Notes: generated by a model not told the origin, from the sequence alone. Positions 1-11,814 are shown, counted from the stretch's first letter. The stretch: DNA of 64,000 bases from Methanobacterium aggregans (GCF_017874455.1 NZ_JAGGLN010000003.1:290235-354234), one strand, 5' to 3'. Numbers and translations are program-made.

Positions 1-62
1 ATTTAAAATTTATTATGATAAGATTATTATTAAAATTAATGGATTAAATAGATTCAGATAAC

Positions 63-95
63 TCAAAAATAAAAAATTAAGGTTTTAAAAACCTT
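63..95 (-). terminator. Terminator after arsA/get3
   Basis: Just past the ArsA stop on the minus strand there is a perfect 8-bp inverted repeat (AAGGTTTT/AAAACCTT, 79-95) followed on the minus strand by a T-rich run (63-78). A short stem plus U-rich tail fits an archaeal terminator. The rest of the first 100 bases is AT-rich and shows no gene. Confidence 0.55.
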
Positions 96-103
96 CAATG
101 AAT

Positions 104-1426
<1,323 letters not shown>

Positions 1427-2233
1427 ATGCACGGAGAAAACAGGACTATCCCACCTATAGATGAAAAAAAGACCGCAGAACTAATTTGTAACTTCTTAAA
1501 AGACAATCTGAATCAATCAAAAACAGAAGGAGCTGTTATAGGTTTAAGCGGGGGTTTGGATTCATCAACAACAGCTTACCTCTGTGCCAGAGCATTTGGA
1601 AAGGATAAGATCCTTGGAATTATAATGCCAAGTGAAACAACATCCAGAGAAGATGTTCAGGATGCAGTGAAAGTTGCTGAGTCCCTGGGGATAGAGTACG
1701 AAACAGTGGAAGTTGATGGCTTAATAGAACCCTTCAAGGATCTGTGCAGTCATTCAGATGAGGGTTACAACACCGTACTTGCAGGTGCAAACCTGAAGGC
1801 AAGGATACGGATGATGATTCTTTACTACCATGCAAATGCAATGAAAAGACTCGTTGTTGGAACAGGAAACAGAACAGAGCTTCTTGTGGGATACTTCACC
1901 AAGTACGGTGATGGTGGGGTGGATATTCTTCCAATAGGTGACCTCTACAAAAACCATGTTCGTGCACTGGCATCGTACCTCCAGGTTCCAGTTGAAATCA
2001 TAGAAAAAGCCCCAACAGCAGGACTCTGGGCTGGGCAGACTGATGAAGATGAACTGGGCATGAAGTACGAGACTCTGGACAGGCTTCTTTACCTGATGGT
2101 TGATAAGAAACTGGGAGATCAGGAAGTTGCATATGAACTTAAAATTCCACTTGAAGAAGTTTTAAGGATAAAGAGAATGGTGAGATCTGCAGAACACAAG
2201 CTAAAACCTGCACCAATTGCAGCGGTAAGATGA
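1427..2233 (+). CDS. nadE: NH3-dependent NAD+ synthetase
   Basis: Converts deamido-NAD, ATP and ammonia to NAD+, the last step of NAD synthesis. The PP-loop motif SGGLDSS lies near residues 43-49, and the ATP/NaAD-binding segments GTGNRTELLVGYFTKYGDGG and GLWAGQTDEDELGMKYE follow. At ~268 aa it is the short, ammonia-using form without a glutaminase domain. The ATG at 1427 is chosen because GAGTGG sits five bases upstream; an in-frame GTG at 1418 is an alternative. The gene precedes cutA by about 50 bases, so co-transcription is likely. Confidence 0.93.
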   Translation: MHGENRTIPPIDEKKTAELICNFLKDNLNQSKTEGAVIGLSGGLDSSTTAYLCARAFGKDKILGIIMPSETTSREDVQDAVKVAESLGIEYETVEVDGLIEPFKDLCSHSDEGYNTVLAGANLKARIRMMILYYHANAMKRLVVGTGNRTELLVGYFTKYGDGGVDILPIGDLYKNHVRALASYLQVPVEIIEKAPTAGLWAGQTDEDELGMKYETLDRLLYLMVDKKLGDQEVAYELKIPLEEVLRIKRMVRSAEHKLKPAPIAAVR

Positions 2234-2282
2234 AACTTTACCTAGGTTCCTATTGTTCATTGAATGGATTAAGAGGATTAAA

Positions 2283-2600
2283 ATGTATTCCTTTGTATAT
2301 ATAACAACTTCAGGAGTTTCAGAATCAAAGAAAATAGCTAAAGTTCTTTTGAAGGAAAAATTAGTTGCATGTACAAATATCATTCCGAGGATAGAGTCCA
2401 TGTACCTCTGGAAGGGAGAAATAGAAGAAGATTCAGAGTCACTTTTAATTGCAAAAACCCTTTCAAACAAGGTTCAGGATGTTATAAAGCGGGTTAAAGA
2501 AATTCACAGCTACGAAATACCATGCATGCTTCAGATAGAAATAAAAAATGGTTCTGAAGATTATTTGAAATGGTTGAAAAGGGAAATTCTTGATAAATAG
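2283..2600 (+). CDS. cutA: CutA1 divalent-cation tolerance protein
   Basis: A 105-aa CutA1-family protein. Members form compact ferredoxin-fold trimers that bind Cu2+ and other divalent ions; the physiological role is unsettled. Family landmarks are the early YITTSGVSESKKIAK helix, the core KLVACTNI, YLWKGEIEE and the HSYEIPCML segment. The start at 2283 (MYSFVYITT) is supported by AGAGG six bases upstream; an in-frame TTG at 2253 would add ten residues without family support. It follows nadE closely and may share its transcript. Confidence 0.9.
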   Translation: MYSFVYITTSGVSESKKIAKVLLKEKLVACTNIIPRIESMYLWKGEIEEDSESLLIAKTLSNKVQDVIKRVKEIHSYEIPCMLQIEIKNGSEDYLKWLKREILDK

Positions 2601-2718
2601 ATTAAAATAAATTAAAACTTCTTAAGCACTGAATATAAGGATATTTAAAGAATATTAAATGTTTCAAACTTATTTAAATTCACAAAAATTATTTATAATT
2701 CATTTTGGCGGTGATCAG

Positions 2719-5595
2719 TTGACAAAGATTGAAATTGAAGAGAAATGGCAGAAGAAATGGCAGGAATCAAAATTATTCGAATCCAACCCCAGCGAAAAGG
2801 AGAAAATATTCCTAACGGTGGCATATCCATACCCCAGCGGTGCAATGCACGTTGGACATGGAAGAACCTACACAGTACCTGATGTTTACGCCAGATTCAA
2901 AAGAATGCAGGGTTACAACGTACTTTTTCCAATGGCATGGCACGTTACAGGTGCACCTGTCATAGGAATTGCAAAGAGGATCAAGAGACAGGATCCATGG
3001 ACACTTGATATTTACAAAAACGTTCATAAAGTCCCTGAAGATGAACTTCAAAAGTTCATAGACCCTCAGTACATAGTGAAGTACTTCAGCAGTGAGTACC
3101 ATGATGTTATGAACCGCATGGGCTACTCAATTGACTGGAGGAGGGAGTTCAGGACCATAGATCCTCACTACCAGAAGTTCATTGAATGGCAATTCAGAAA
3201 ACTCAAGGAAAAAGACCTTGTGAGGATAGGAGAACATCCTGTTAAGTACTGTCCAGAATGTCAGAACCCTGTGGGCGATCACGACCTTCTGGAAGGTGAA
3301 GGTGTTGGAATAAACGAATTAACCCTTATAAAATTCCAGATTGGTGATGATTACCTCGTGGCAGCCACTTTCCGTCCTGAAACCCTTTTTGGAGCCACAA
3401 ACCTATGGCTTAACCCTGAATCAGAGTACGTAAGGATAAAGGTGGATGATGAAACCTGGATCGTGAGCAGACAGTCCTACGACAACATAATCAACCAGAA
3501 AAAGCATTTAACAATAATAGATGATGTTGATGCCCCTGGAATGATTGGTAAGTACGTTAAAAACCCATTAACGGGTGATGAACATATAATACTGCCTGCA
3601 TCCTTTGTTGATCCAGAGTATGCAACAGGTGTTGTTTACTCGGTGCCGGGGCATGCTCCCGCAGATTACATAGCCCTCATGGACCTTAAAAATGACACAG
3701 AACAGCTTGAGAAGTACGGTATAACTGAAGAAGTTCAGGGAATGCAGCCTGTTGGTATAATAAAACTCAAGGGCTTTGGGGAGATACCTGCACAGGAAAT
3801 GATCCAGAAGTTTGGGGTTGAAAACCAGAACCATCCCAACCTCAAAGATGCTACAAACGAGATATACAAACTCGAACATGCAAAGGGAGTAATGGCTGAA
3901 AAAACTGGTGAATATAAGGGACTTTCAGTATCTCAAGCAAGGGATAAAATCATAGAAATCCTTGTGAACGATAAAAAAGGAGACATAATGTATGAATTCT
4001 CTGAAAGACCTGTTATATGTAGGTGTGGAACTAAATGTGTTGTTAAAATACTTGACGATCAGTGGTTCTTGAAGTACTCCAATGAAAACTGGAAGGAAGC
4101 CACCTACAAATGTCTTGAAGGCATGAACATTGTTCCAGAGGAAGTGCGTTCAAACTTCAATTACTACATTGGATGGCTCCAGGACTGGGCATGTTCAAGA
4201 AGGTTAGGCCTTGGAACAAAGCTTCCATGGAACAAAAACTGGATAATAGAACCTTTAAGCGATTCAACCATTTACATGGCCTATTACACCATTGCAAAGT
4301 ACATGAAGGACATTGACCCTGAGGATCTCAACGACCAGTTCTTTGATGAGGTATTCTTAGGCATCAAATCCAGTGAAAATGGATATGGAAATATAACTGA
4401 AAATATGCTTGAAGATATAAGAAGTGAGTTTGGTTACTGGTATCCCCTTAACTGGAGGCTTTCAGCTAAGGATCTGGTTGGAAACCACCTTTCCTTCCAC
4501 ATGTTCCACCATTCAGCAATCTTTCCAGAGGAAAAATGGCCCCAGGGAATAGTTGTATTTGGAATGGGACTTCTTGAAGGCCATAAAATGTCATCATCCA
4601 AGGGAAACATCATCATGCTGGAAGACGCCATAGAAACCTACGGATCCGATGTTGTAAGGCTCTTTTTAATGTCCTCTGCTGAACCATGGCAGGACTTCGA
4701 CTGGAGGGAGACAGAGGTTAAAGGAATAAGCAAACGCCTTGACTGGTTCGTGGAATTTTCAGATCGTGTTGAGGAGATATACGGCTCTAAAATAAATCTC
4801 AATGATCATGAATCAGTTCCTGAAGTTGAGAAACCTGTAAACCTCTGGCTGCTCAGCCAGGTTAACATGAGAATAAGGGATGCAACTACAGCCCTTGAAG
4901 GGTTCCAAACAAGAAAAGCCCTCCAGGAATCACTGTTCCTCTTCAAAAAGGATATAGACCACTACTTCCACAGGGTACAGCATGAACTGGGCGATGAAAC
5001 TGCAAGGGAGGAGATAAGCAGGGTTCTTGCATATGTGCTTGGAGTGTGGATACGTTTAATGGTTCCATTCGTGCCTCATGCCTGTGAAGAGCTCTGGAAA
5101 AATCATCAGGGTGAAGGATTTGCATCAGAAGCAGAATGGCCGGAATACCGCGAGGAAGTCATTGATGAAAAGGTGCAGAAGGCTGAAGAAATCGTTCAAA
5201 GCCTTGCAAATGATATCAATGAAATAAAAAAGATAATAGATGTGAAACCAACAAAGATACATGTTTATGTTGCTCCAGACTGGAAGTGGAGGATCTTTGA
5301 TATTGCCAAGGAAGTTGGAAAACCAGATATTGGCAGGATAATGGGACAGGCATCAAAACAGAACATCCATGATGATAAAAAGGAAATTGCAATGTTTGCA
5401 AAGAAAATAGCCCGCGATATGACCCGTATAAAGTACGCTGGTCAGATAGACGAGTACTCCATAATCAAGGACGCAACTGAATACCTCAGAGGGGAAGTCG
5501 ATGCAGAGGTCATTGTGTATGATGAACCAACGTACGACCCTGAAGGCAAATCAAAGAATGCATCGCCGTATAAACCAGCTATATACATTGAATAA
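2719..5595 (+). CDS. leuS: Leucyl-tRNA synthetase (archaeal type)
   Basis: Class I aminoacyl-tRNA synthetase charging tRNA-Leu. The HIGH-like motif HVGHG is near residue 43 and the KMSSSKGN signature near residue 622. The CP1 editing domain sits between them, with the threonine-rich segment [12 protein letters not shown] and GHAPADY. The C-terminal anticodon and tRNA-contact domains follow the archaeal/eukaryotic pattern. At 958 aa the length is typical. The TTG at 2719 is preferred because GGTGATC lies just upstream; the ATG 60 bases earlier adds residues with no family support. Confidence 0.95.
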   Translation: MTKIEIEEKWQKKWQESKLFESNPSEKEKIFLTVAYPYPSGAMHVGHGRTYTVPDVYARFKRMQGYNVLFPMAWHVTGAPVIGIAKRIKRQDPWTLDIYKNVHKVPEDELQKFIDPQYIVKYFSSEYHDVMNRMGYSIDWRREFRTIDPHYQKFIEWQFRKLKEKDLVRIGEHPVKYCPECQNPVGDHDLLEGEGVGINELTLIKFQIGDDYLVAATFRPETLFGATNLWLNPESEYVRIKVDDETWIVSRQSYDNIINQKKHLTIIDDVDAPGMIGKYVKNPLTGDEHIILPASFVDPEYATGVVYSVPGHAPADYIALMDLKNDTEQLEKYGITEEVQGMQPVGIIKLKGFGEIPAQEMIQKFGVENQNHPNLKDATNEIYKLEHAKGVMAEKTGEYKGLSVSQARDKIIEILVNDKKGDIMYEFSERPVICRCGTKCVVKILDDQWFLKYSNENWKEATYKCLEGMNIVPEEVRSNFNYYIGWLQDWACSRRLGLGTKLPWNKNWIIEPLSDSTIYMAYYTIAKYMKDIDPEDLNDQFFDEVFLGIKSSENGYGNITENMLEDIRSEFGYWYPLNWRLSAKDLVGNHLSFHMFHHSAIFPEEKWPQGIVVFGMGLLEGHKMSSSKGNIIMLEDAIETYGSDVVRLFLMSSAEPWQDFDWRETEVKGISKRLDWFVEFSDRVEEIYGSKINLNDHESVPEVEKPVNLWLLSQVNMRIRDATTALEGFQTRKALQESLFLFKKDIDHYFHRVQHELGDETAREEISRVLAYVLGVWIRLMVPFVPHACEELWKNHQGEGFASEAEWPEYREEVIDEKVQKAEEIVQSLANDINEIKKIIDVKPTKIHVYVAPDWKWRIFDIAKEVGKPDIGRIMGQASKQNIHDDKKEIAMFAKKIARDMTRIKYAGQIDEYSIIKDATEYLRGEVDAEVIVYDEPTYDPEGKSKNASPYKPAIYIE

Positions 5596-5601
5596 GTAGT
5601 T

Positions 5602-5640
5602 TTGATGTGCCAAAACATCAATTCAACTTCTTTTTTTATT
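5602..5640 (+). terminator. Terminator of leuS
   Basis: Seven bases after the leuS stop a 7-bp stem (TTGATGT/ACATCAA, loop GCCAAA) is followed by a T-rich tract with seven consecutive T. This is a clear stem plus U-run terminator. Confidence 0.7.
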
Positions 5641-5824
5641 TAAATGTTTTTAAGTATTTAAATCTGCTAAATTTTAGTTGATATCATTTCTTTTAAAAGA
5701 GCCGCCCCTTCATTAAACAATTCTTTTGATAATAATTTGGCATAGATTTGGGTGTAAATCTGGAAAAAGTATTATAACACACCTTCCACAATGTTTTAAC
5801 ATAGATTTTAAGGAAGTGAAAAAG

Positions 5825-6223
5825 ATGGTTAAAGAAATGATTCAATGGAGACCTATTATAATCGGAACAGCCATTGCTGTAATACTCTACTTCGTATCAT
5901 ACTTCATAGCTGGCGTGAACTTAATGTTCCCCCTTCTGATGTTGGGAGGAATGCTTGTGGGTTACATGGTCGGTGGAGACACCAAGAATGGGGCGTTCAA
6001 TGGTACCATCATGGGAGTGGTGACAGGCATCATAAATCTGATCCTACTTGTGGTGATGATCATGATTCAGGGTGCAAGCACAGCCCTTATAAGTGCATTG
6101 GCTGTAACACTTATCATATACTTGGTGATGCAGATAATTCTTGCAGCAGCAGGTGGAGCCTTTGGATCAATGGTGAGAACAGAATCAGAAATCGACAGAT
6201 CTTCTGCAGAGGAATCTGAATAA
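5825..6223 (+). CDS. DUF5518-type small membrane protein
   Basis: A ~132-aa integral membrane protein with four predicted hydrophobic segments and a short charged tail. It resembles the archaeal DUF5518 group: the loop motif [17 protein letters not shown] after the second helix recurs in three other small proteins in this window. No function is known. The start at 5825 has GGAAGTGA upstream; an in-frame ATG at 5726 would add 33 residues of unrelated non-membrane sequence and is rejected. It stands alone between terminators, so it is probably its own transcription unit. Confidence 0.75.
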   Translation: MVKEMIQWRPIIIGTAIAVILYFVSYFIAGVNLMFPLLMLGGMLVGYMVGGDTKNGAFNGTIMGVVTGIINLILLVVMIMIQGASTALISALAVTLIIYLVMQIILAAAGGAFGSMVRTESEIDRSSAEESE

Positions 6224-6261
6224 AAACGAAGATTTAAGGATTTGTAAATTCATCTCACGAT

Positions 6262-6283
6262 GGGTTTATGAAACCCCCTTTTT
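6262..6283 (+). terminator. Terminator after small membrane protein
   Basis: A 6-bp stem GGGTTT-ATG-AAACCC followed by CCC and a run of five T lies 38 bases past the stop of the upstream plus-strand gene. Confidence 0.6.
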
Positions 6284-6423
6284 CCTAAAACCTTTTTATA
6301 TACTTTTTTTATCAAAACAACTTCCATCAAAAAAAATCAGCTAATTATCCCATTTTTCTATTATCTACTTTATTATCCAAATATTCTAAAACAAGATTAA
6401 TAGGGTTATAAGTGTGGATGATA

Positions 6424-7203
6424 TTAAACGGATTTAATGAAGTTTTTCAGCACACCAATACCTTCAACCTCTACCTCAACAGTGTCTCCTATTTGCATGG
6501 GCCCCACGCCTGGAGCAGTTCCCGTACCAATCACATCACCGGGATTAAGGGTCATAACATGGGATATGAACTCAACCAGTTCGTACACATTGAATATCAT
6601 GTTTTTTGTGTTTGAATCCTGCTTCAAATCGTTGTTGAGCCTTAGGGATATGTGCTGGTCCACGGGGTTGAGTTCAGTTTCAATACATGGTCCTATTGGT
6701 GCGAAGGTGTCGAAGCCTTTGGCCCTGGTCCACTGAACATCCTTGCGCTGTTTGTCACGTGCAGTTACATCATTCAAAATTGTGTAACCTCCTATAAAAT
6801 CAGGCGCATCCCCTTTATCAACATTATGGGCTTCTTTTTTGATCACTATTCCCAGTTCTGCCTCGTAATCAACTTGTGTTGAACATGGGGGGTATCTGAC
6901 ATCATCAAGATGTCCAGTAACTGCAGTTGAGGGTTTTATGAATATCACAGGTTCTTCTGGAAGTTCCATGTCCAGTTCCCTTGCATGATCTTTGTAGTTC
7001 AGTCCAACGCAGACAACCTTTGAGGGAGATACTGGGGGTAGCACATCCACATCACTGAGATTGTAAGAATTTTCTGTCTTAAATTCGTTGATATCTGAAG
7101 CATTAAGGGCATCAACCATTGAACAGTTGAGTTCTGTTATTTCATCCTCATTTAGAAGTCCTGTTTTTTCAACACCATCTGTTCTGAATCTTAATAGTTT
7201 CAT
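6424..7203 (-). CDS. Fumarylacetoacetate hydrolase family protein
   Basis: A 259-aa FAH-superfamily enzyme, the fold of acylpyruvases and 2-hydroxyhepta-2,4-diene-1,7-dioate isomerases. Visible landmarks are VGLNYKDHA, KPSTAVTG, the metal ligands in DYEAELGIVI and NDVTARD, and the C-terminal GDVIGTGTAPGVGPM. These residues bind Mg2+ and activate water in characterised members. The substrate in methanogens is not established. AGGTGT lies four bases before the ATG. It lies in the same orientation as hisG, separated from it by a duplicated AT-rich repeat. Confidence 0.88.
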   Translation of the reverse strand: MKLLRFRTDGVEKTGLLNEDEITELNCSMVDALNASDINEFKTENSYNLSDVDVLPPVSPSKVVCVGLNYKDHARELDMELPEEPVIFIKPSTAVTGHLDDVRYPPCSTQVDYEAELGIVIKKEAHNVDKGDAPDFIGGYTILNDVTARDKQRKDVQWTRAKGFDTFAPIGPCIETELNPVDQHISLRLNNDLKQDSNTKNMIFNVYELVEFISHVMTLNPGDVIGTGTAPGVGPMQIGDTVEVEVEGIGVLKNFIKSV

Positions 7204-7322
7204 TTTAACACCTAAAGCTGATCTTTATAAAATTTTAGAATGAACTGCATTTGCATTTTATAATTAAAACCTAAATTTTTATAAAAAAATTAAAAAATAA
7301 TAATTTAAGAGAGTTCTATGAA

Positions 7323-7484
7323 GTTTTGAAGGTTTTTTTGGGAATTTATTTTTTAATCTTTTTTTTAGTGGAGTTTTTGGTCAACCTTTTTTTTAAAAGG
7401 TTGTTTTGAAGGTTTTTTTGGGAATTTGTCTTTTAATCTTTTTTTTTAGTGGAGTTTTTGGTCAACCTTTTTTTTTAAAAGGTT
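7323..7484. repeat. Tandem ~80-bp duplication with hairpins
   Basis: Two near-identical direct copies (7323-7402 and 7403-7484) differ by two substitutions and one extra T in each of two T-tracts. Each copy ends in an inverted repeat, CAACCTTTT/AAAAGGTTG around a poly-T loop, preceded by a long T-tract (CTTTTTTTTAG). The array lies directly downstream of hisG. Read along the hisG transcript the tracts are A-rich, so it looks like a terminator only for plus-strand transcription, where no gene is seen. Function unknown. Confidence 0.8.
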
Positions 7485-7486
7485 GG

Positions 7487-8347
7487 TTAGATGATCCTCT
7501 CTATTGGCACAACCAGTATGTCCCGTGCACCTATCTTTTTGAGTTCGTTAACAAGGTTGAAAACATCCTTTTCGTCCACAACTGCATGAACAGCCATAAC
7601 TCCCTTATTTGAAAGTACGTTGGATACTGTTGGACCTGTAAGTCCGGGCATGGCCATTTTCACATCTTCAAGGAACTCCTCTGCAACGTTCATCATCACC
7701 AGCTTCTTACCTTCAGCGTCCAGAACACCTTTTATACCTGTTCTTATGGCATCAACCTTCTCGTTCTTTTCCTTGAAACTCCTTTTATTGGCAATGAGTT
7801 TTATGGAGCTTTCAATTATGGTTCCTATTATCTTGAGGTGGTTCATTTTAAGGGTTGTACCTGTACTTGTGAGGTCTGATATGATGTCTGCAACACCGAT
7901 AAATGGTGCAATTTCAGTTGAACCGCTCAACTCCACGATCTTAGCATTAATTCCCCTGCCATTGAGGAATTTCTCTGTTAAATGTGGAAACTCAGTTGCA
8001 ACAACTGCTCCGTCCTTTATATCAGATATGCTCTCAATTGAAGAGTCTTCTGGAACTGCAAGAACGAGTTTGGCACTTCCAAAGTTCAGATCCTCCAGTA
8101 TCTCCACGTCTGCTTCATTCTCCTCGATAAGATCCATACCAGTTATTCCAAGGTCTGCAGCTCCATCAGCAACAAATTCCGGGATGTCCGCTGCCCGTGT
8201 GAACATCACACTTATCTCTTCATCGTAGGTCTCTGAGAAGAGCTTCCTGTTAGCTGTGTCTTTCACACCAATACCTGCCTTACCCAGAAGCTGGACAGAT
8301 GGGTTGCTGATCCTGCCCTTTGATGGTAGGGCTATTCTTATTTGCAT
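7487..8347 (-). CDS. hisG: ATP phosphoribosyltransferase (long form)
   Basis: Catalyses the first step of histidine synthesis, joining ATP and PRPP. The 286-aa length and the C-terminal ACT-like regulatory domain (about residues 215-286, ending VVPIERII) identify the long, HisZ-independent form that binds histidine. Landmarks are LPSKGRISNP at the start, the substrate-site region DLGITGMDLI, and the PRPP-binding loop SDLTSTGTTLK. AGGAGGATTTAA precedes the ATG. No other his genes are adjacent, so the pathway is dispersed. Confidence 0.95.
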   Translation of the reverse strand: MQIRIALPSKGRISNPSVQLLGKAGIGVKDTANRKLFSETYDEEISVMFTRAADIPEFVADGAADLGITGMDLIEENEADVEILEDLNFGSAKLVLAVPEDSSIESISDIKDGAVVATEFPHLTEKFLNGRGINAKIVELSGSTEIAPFIGVADIISDLTSTGTTLKMNHLKIIGTIIESSIKLIANKRSFKEKNEKVDAIRTGIKGVLDAEGKKLVMMNVAEEFLEDVKMAMPGLTGPTVSNVLSNKGVMAVHAVVDEKDVFNLVNELKKIGARDILVVPIERII

Positions 8348-8582
8348 TTAAATCCTCCTGAAGTAAAATATTTAAATAAAAACATTTTAAAAGCATGAAA
8401 AGTTTGCTCAAATCAATGAACTTCAAATTTTCCTATTTCATTCATAAAGTTTTGTATCTTAATTAATTGAATCCACAATTTGGTAACATAATAGAGTTAG
8501 GAATGGTAGATATTTATGTTCTTCCATTAAACTATAAAGAGTTTAAAATTTCATTAATAATTTCATGATAGGGGAGTTGCAA

Positions 8583-9884
8583 GTGGAAACAAAAACCATT
8601 CTCATAAAAAACGCCATAATAATTGGTGATGAAATAAAAAAAGGTTCACTGATCACGGATAATGATAAAATCGCTGAAATAGATTATTCAAACTCAAAGT
8701 TAGGTTCAAATGATGCTGATGAAGTGATAGATGCTGAGGGAAAGGTTTTGTCACCAGGACTTGTGAACACCCACACCCACCTTTCAATGTCCCTCATGAG
8801 GGGCCTTGCAGATGATATGCTCCTTGACACATGGCTAAACGATCATATATGGCCAGTTGAGGCCAACCTCCAGGGTGAACACTGCCAAGCCGGTGCAATG
8901 CTCGCCTGTGCTGAGATGATAAAATCTGGAACAACCTGTTTCAACGACATGTACTTCTTCATGGACCACGTTGCAGATGCAGTTGATAAAGCAGGGATGA
9001 GGGGAACGCTCTCCCATGGGATGATAGACCTTGGAGATGGAGATAAAAGGAAGGCAGAGTTTAAGGAAACCCAGAGGATAATAGATAAATGCCACAACAC
9101 TGCAGACGGCAGGATAAAAGTGGCATTCGGACCCCACTCTCCCTACACATGTTCCATGGAACTTCTTGAAGGTGTGAGAAAACAGGCAGATAAGCAGGGC
9201 CTCAGGATCCATATTCACGTTTCTGAAACCAAGAAAGAAGTGGAAGATGTCATGGAGGCCAATGGGAAAAGACCCTTTGAGTACCTGGATGAAATCGGGA
9301 TTTTAGGGCCTGATGTCCTTGCAGCCCATGCAGTCTGGCTTGACGAGGGCGAGATGGACATCATAAAGGAGAGAGGTGTTAAACTGTCCCACAACCCTGC
9401 AAGCAACATGAAACTGGCATCAGGAGTTTCTCCTGTCTCAAAACTGCTTGAAAATGGGGTTTGCATGTCTCTGGGCACGGATGGGGCTGCATCCAACAAC
9501 AACCTGGACCTCCTTGAGGAGATGAAAATCACAGCCCTTCTGCAGAAGGTCACAACCCTTGATCCAACTGTAATGCCTGCAAAATCAGTTTTTGACATGG
9601 CAACAATTGGGGGTGCAGCTGCACTGGGACTTGAAGATGAAATTGGAACCATTGAGGTTGGTAAAAAGGCAGATATCATTCTGGTGGATATGAAATCCTC
9701 CAGTTTAACCCCGCTGAGAAATCCAGTATCTCACCTTGTTTACTCTGCAAACGGTGCAGATGTTGACACAGTCATCTGCAATGGAGAGATGCTAATGAAA
9801 AACAGGGAACTTCTCACCATAGATGAGGCAGAAGTGATTTCAATGGCTGAGGAAGCATCTGAAGACCTTTTATCGAAACTCTGA
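8583..9884 (+). CDS. Amidohydrolase: deoxyadenosine/SAH/MTA deaminase
   Basis: A ~433-aa TRZ/ATZ-type metal hydrolase matching the DadD/MtaD group, which deaminates 5'-deoxyadenosine, S-adenosylhomocysteine and methylthioadenosine. Metal ligands are visible: HTHLS, HIHVSETKKE, AHAVWLDEGE, and the catalytic Asp in LGTDGAASNNNLD. In methanogens this enzyme helps recycle radical-SAM and methyltransferase by-products. The GTG at 8583 is chosen because GGGGAG is six bases upstream; the ATG at 8565 would precede that site. The exact substrate is not readable from sequence. Confidence 0.88.
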   Translation: METKTILIKNAIIIGDEIKKGSLITDNDKIAEIDYSNSKLGSNDADEVIDAEGKVLSPGLVNTHTHLSMSLMRGLADDMLLDTWLNDHIWPVEANLQGEHCQAGAMLACAEMIKSGTTCFNDMYFFMDHVADAVDKAGMRGTLSHGMIDLGDGDKRKAEFKETQRIIDKCHNTADGRIKVAFGPHSPYTCSMELLEGVRKQADKQGLRIHIHVSETKKEVEDVMEANGKRPFEYLDEIGILGPDVLAAHAVWLDEGEMDIIKERGVKLSHNPASNMKLASGVSPVSKLLENGVCMSLGTDGAASNNNLDLLEEMKITALLQKVTTLDPTVMPAKSVFDMATIGGAAALGLEDEIGTIEVGKKADIILVDMKSSSLTPLRNPVSHLVYSANGADVDTVICNGEMLMKNRELLTIDEAEVISMAEEASEDLLSKL

Positions 9885-9946
9885 GTTTCATCAACATCTG
9901 AAAGTTGAATTTTAACTAAAAAATAGGATCAGGAGAATAAGGATTC

Positions 9947-10678
9947 ATGGATCATCCAAACAATTTAATACTGTTCGATATAGACAAAACACTTCTTGTA
10001 GGCTCTCATTTCCATTACATGGCCATGAAACATGCTGTACTTGATGTTTATGGGATAGAAAACCCAAAATCAGTTGAAAACCTTCAGGGAATGACTGACC
10101 TTCAGATACTCTGCAACATACTTTCACAGGAAGATCTGGACAGGGGAATAATAAAAGCAGGTATCAATGAATGTATGGATAAAATGGCATCATACTTCCA
10201 GGACAATCTGTTTAAAGAGAATCTCATACCTCTGGCTGGGGCAAAAAATGTCCTTGAAAACCTTAAAATGATGGGTATACCAACTGGACTTGTTACAGGT
10301 AACATGGAACCCATTGCATGGCTTAAACTGGGTAAGGTCGGTCTCAGGGAATACTTCAAATTCGGTGGTTTTGGTAACGAGGCTGCTCAGAGGAATGTGG
10401 TTGTAAAACTCGCCCTTCAACGTGCTGATGATATATACGGAGTTTTTGACAGGAAAAATGTGTTTGTTGTTGGTGACACTCCCCGTGACATACTTGCAGG
10501 CCAGAAATCCGGCGTTAGAACCGTGGGGGTGGCAACTGGTGATTTCACAGTGGATGAACTGGAGTCTGCAGGGGCAGATTTTGTGCTTGAAGATCTTGAG
10601 GATACAGGGGGAATCTTGAAGATAGCTTCGGAAAGTGGAATAGATGTGAATCCAGACTATTATCCTGTGCAGCATTGA
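9947..10678 (+). CDS. HAD-superfamily phosphatase
   Basis: A 243-aa haloacid-dehalogenase-type hydrolase. Motif I is FDIDKTLL (nucleophile Asp, near residue 11), motif II is LVTGN, and motif IV is VVGDTPRDILAG. A helical cap inserted after motif I makes it subfamily I, like phosphoglycolate phosphatases. The substrate cannot be assigned. It follows the deaminase by about 60 bases on the same strand and may share its transcript, in which case a nucleotide-salvage substrate would fit, but this is inference. Confidence 0.85.
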   Translation: MDHPNNLILFDIDKTLLVGSHFHYMAMKHAVLDVYGIENPKSVENLQGMTDLQILCNILSQEDLDRGIIKAGINECMDKMASYFQDNLFKENLIPLAGAKNVLENLKMMGIPTGLVTGNMEPIAWLKLGKVGLREYFKFGGFGNEAAQRNVVVKLALQRADDIYGVFDRKNVFVVGDTPRDILAGQKSGVRTVGVATGDFTVDELESAGADFVLEDLEDTGGILKIASESGIDVNPDYYPVQH

Positions 10679-10813
10679 GGGTCAGTAAAATAATAGGAAC
10701 AGGGATATAGAACAGTTATAATCTTCAAATTTTTCAAAAATAATCTTTTATTTCTTATTTTTTTAAATAATATCATAGCGTCCTTATTTTCACATTTATT
10801 AATTTTTTAACCC

Positions 10814-11599
10814 CTAAAATAACTTTTCATTGGTTATAAACTGCTTATAAAACCTGTAAGTTACAAGCAATGCCATGAAACTGTCCAGAGCATCTCCACC
10901 AGAATTTTCCTTCATTTTGGCAATAAATGATTTATCAACCTTCAAATCAACACCATCAACGGATTTTGAAGTTACCTCATCAACAATTAATTCCCGATTT
11001 TGACTTTTTGTTGATTTATTGTGTCCGGTTCCTTTATATGGGATGTAAAGATCCCTTTCCTTCAAAATTAGTCCGGGATAAACCTCCAAAATCCAGGGTC
11101 TTTCAGTGAGGGCTTTTGTGTAGGGTACTATTGATGCAGAGTCCATGAGGGGTGACAGAATATCCCTCATGCCGTGGTAAGTTTGTTTGTATATCCAGAG
11201 GTTGTAGGGTGAAAGTGGCGCTCCCATATCCAACTCAACCTTTCTACGTTTTTCACGGCCTCCAGTCATTTTTAGGCAGTGTGCCCTGAAATCTTCGGCA
11301 TTTAGGAAATTTCTGCGGATGCTGCAGATGAAATCTTTCCAAGTGGCCCCGGCCCGGCACTCTTCTGGTAAATTGAATGAAAAATCCATACCAAAAACTC
11401 CAGAGGGGTTTTCAAGTACCAAATCTCGGATTTTCGTGTAGTAATCTTCTTTGGATATTAAACTTCCCCAGAGTGCCTTTGCACTTTCTGTGTACTCAAG
11501 AACAATTTCATCCTTCTTCAAATGCCCCTTGGATATCCATATCTTTTCTCCAGGATCTGCAGCTGCACTGAAGTCCAGACCGAAGATTTCATGTTTCAT
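10814..11599 (-). CDS. DUF429-like protein (predicted RNase H fold)
   Basis: A 261-aa soluble protein. The N-terminal GLDFSAAADPGEKIWIS strand-turn, a central FGMDFSFNLPEE, WILEVYPGLI, and the C-terminal GGDALDSFMALLVTYR carry acidic residues spaced like those of DUF429 proteins, a group predicted to adopt a ribonuclease H-like fold. Biochemical function is unknown. AGGTGATGGT precedes the ATG. It is convergent with the HAD gene and divergent from the downstream ligase. Confidence 0.6.
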   Translation of the reverse strand: MKHEIFGLDFSAAADPGEKIWISKGHLKKDEIVLEYTESAKALWGSLISKEDYYTKIRDLVLENPSGVFGMDFSFNLPEECRAGATWKDFICSIRRNFLNAEDFRAHCLKMTGGREKRRKVELDMGAPLSPYNLWIYKQTYHGMRDILSPLMDSASIVPYTKALTERPWILEVYPGLILKERDLYIPYKGTGHNKSTKSQNRELIVDEVTSKSVDGVDLKVDKSFIAKMKENSGGDALDSFMALLVTYRFYKQFITNEKLF

Positions 11600-11814
11600 A
11601 CCATCACCTGATCATAAGTTTAGAACTTAATCTTTAGAAGAGCCCAGATTTCATTGAAGATCTTGTGAAGGTATCTAAAACCTTTTTTTCATTTAAGATT
11701 TGAAGATATCTGAACCTTCTCATTATTTGGATTATTATTTTATTGAATGAAGTACAATAAATTATAAAGGAAGTTTGTTGTTCATGTTCTTTGTAAATCA
11801 GGACGGTGGTTTAT

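Noticed and set aside
5726..5824. Longer N-terminus for the small membrane protein
   Set aside because: The added 33 residues lack family support, and the ribosome site is just before 5825.
7406..7612. Short plus-strand frame over the duplicated repeat
   Set aside because: Its sequence is the translation of poly-T repeats running into the antisense of hisG.
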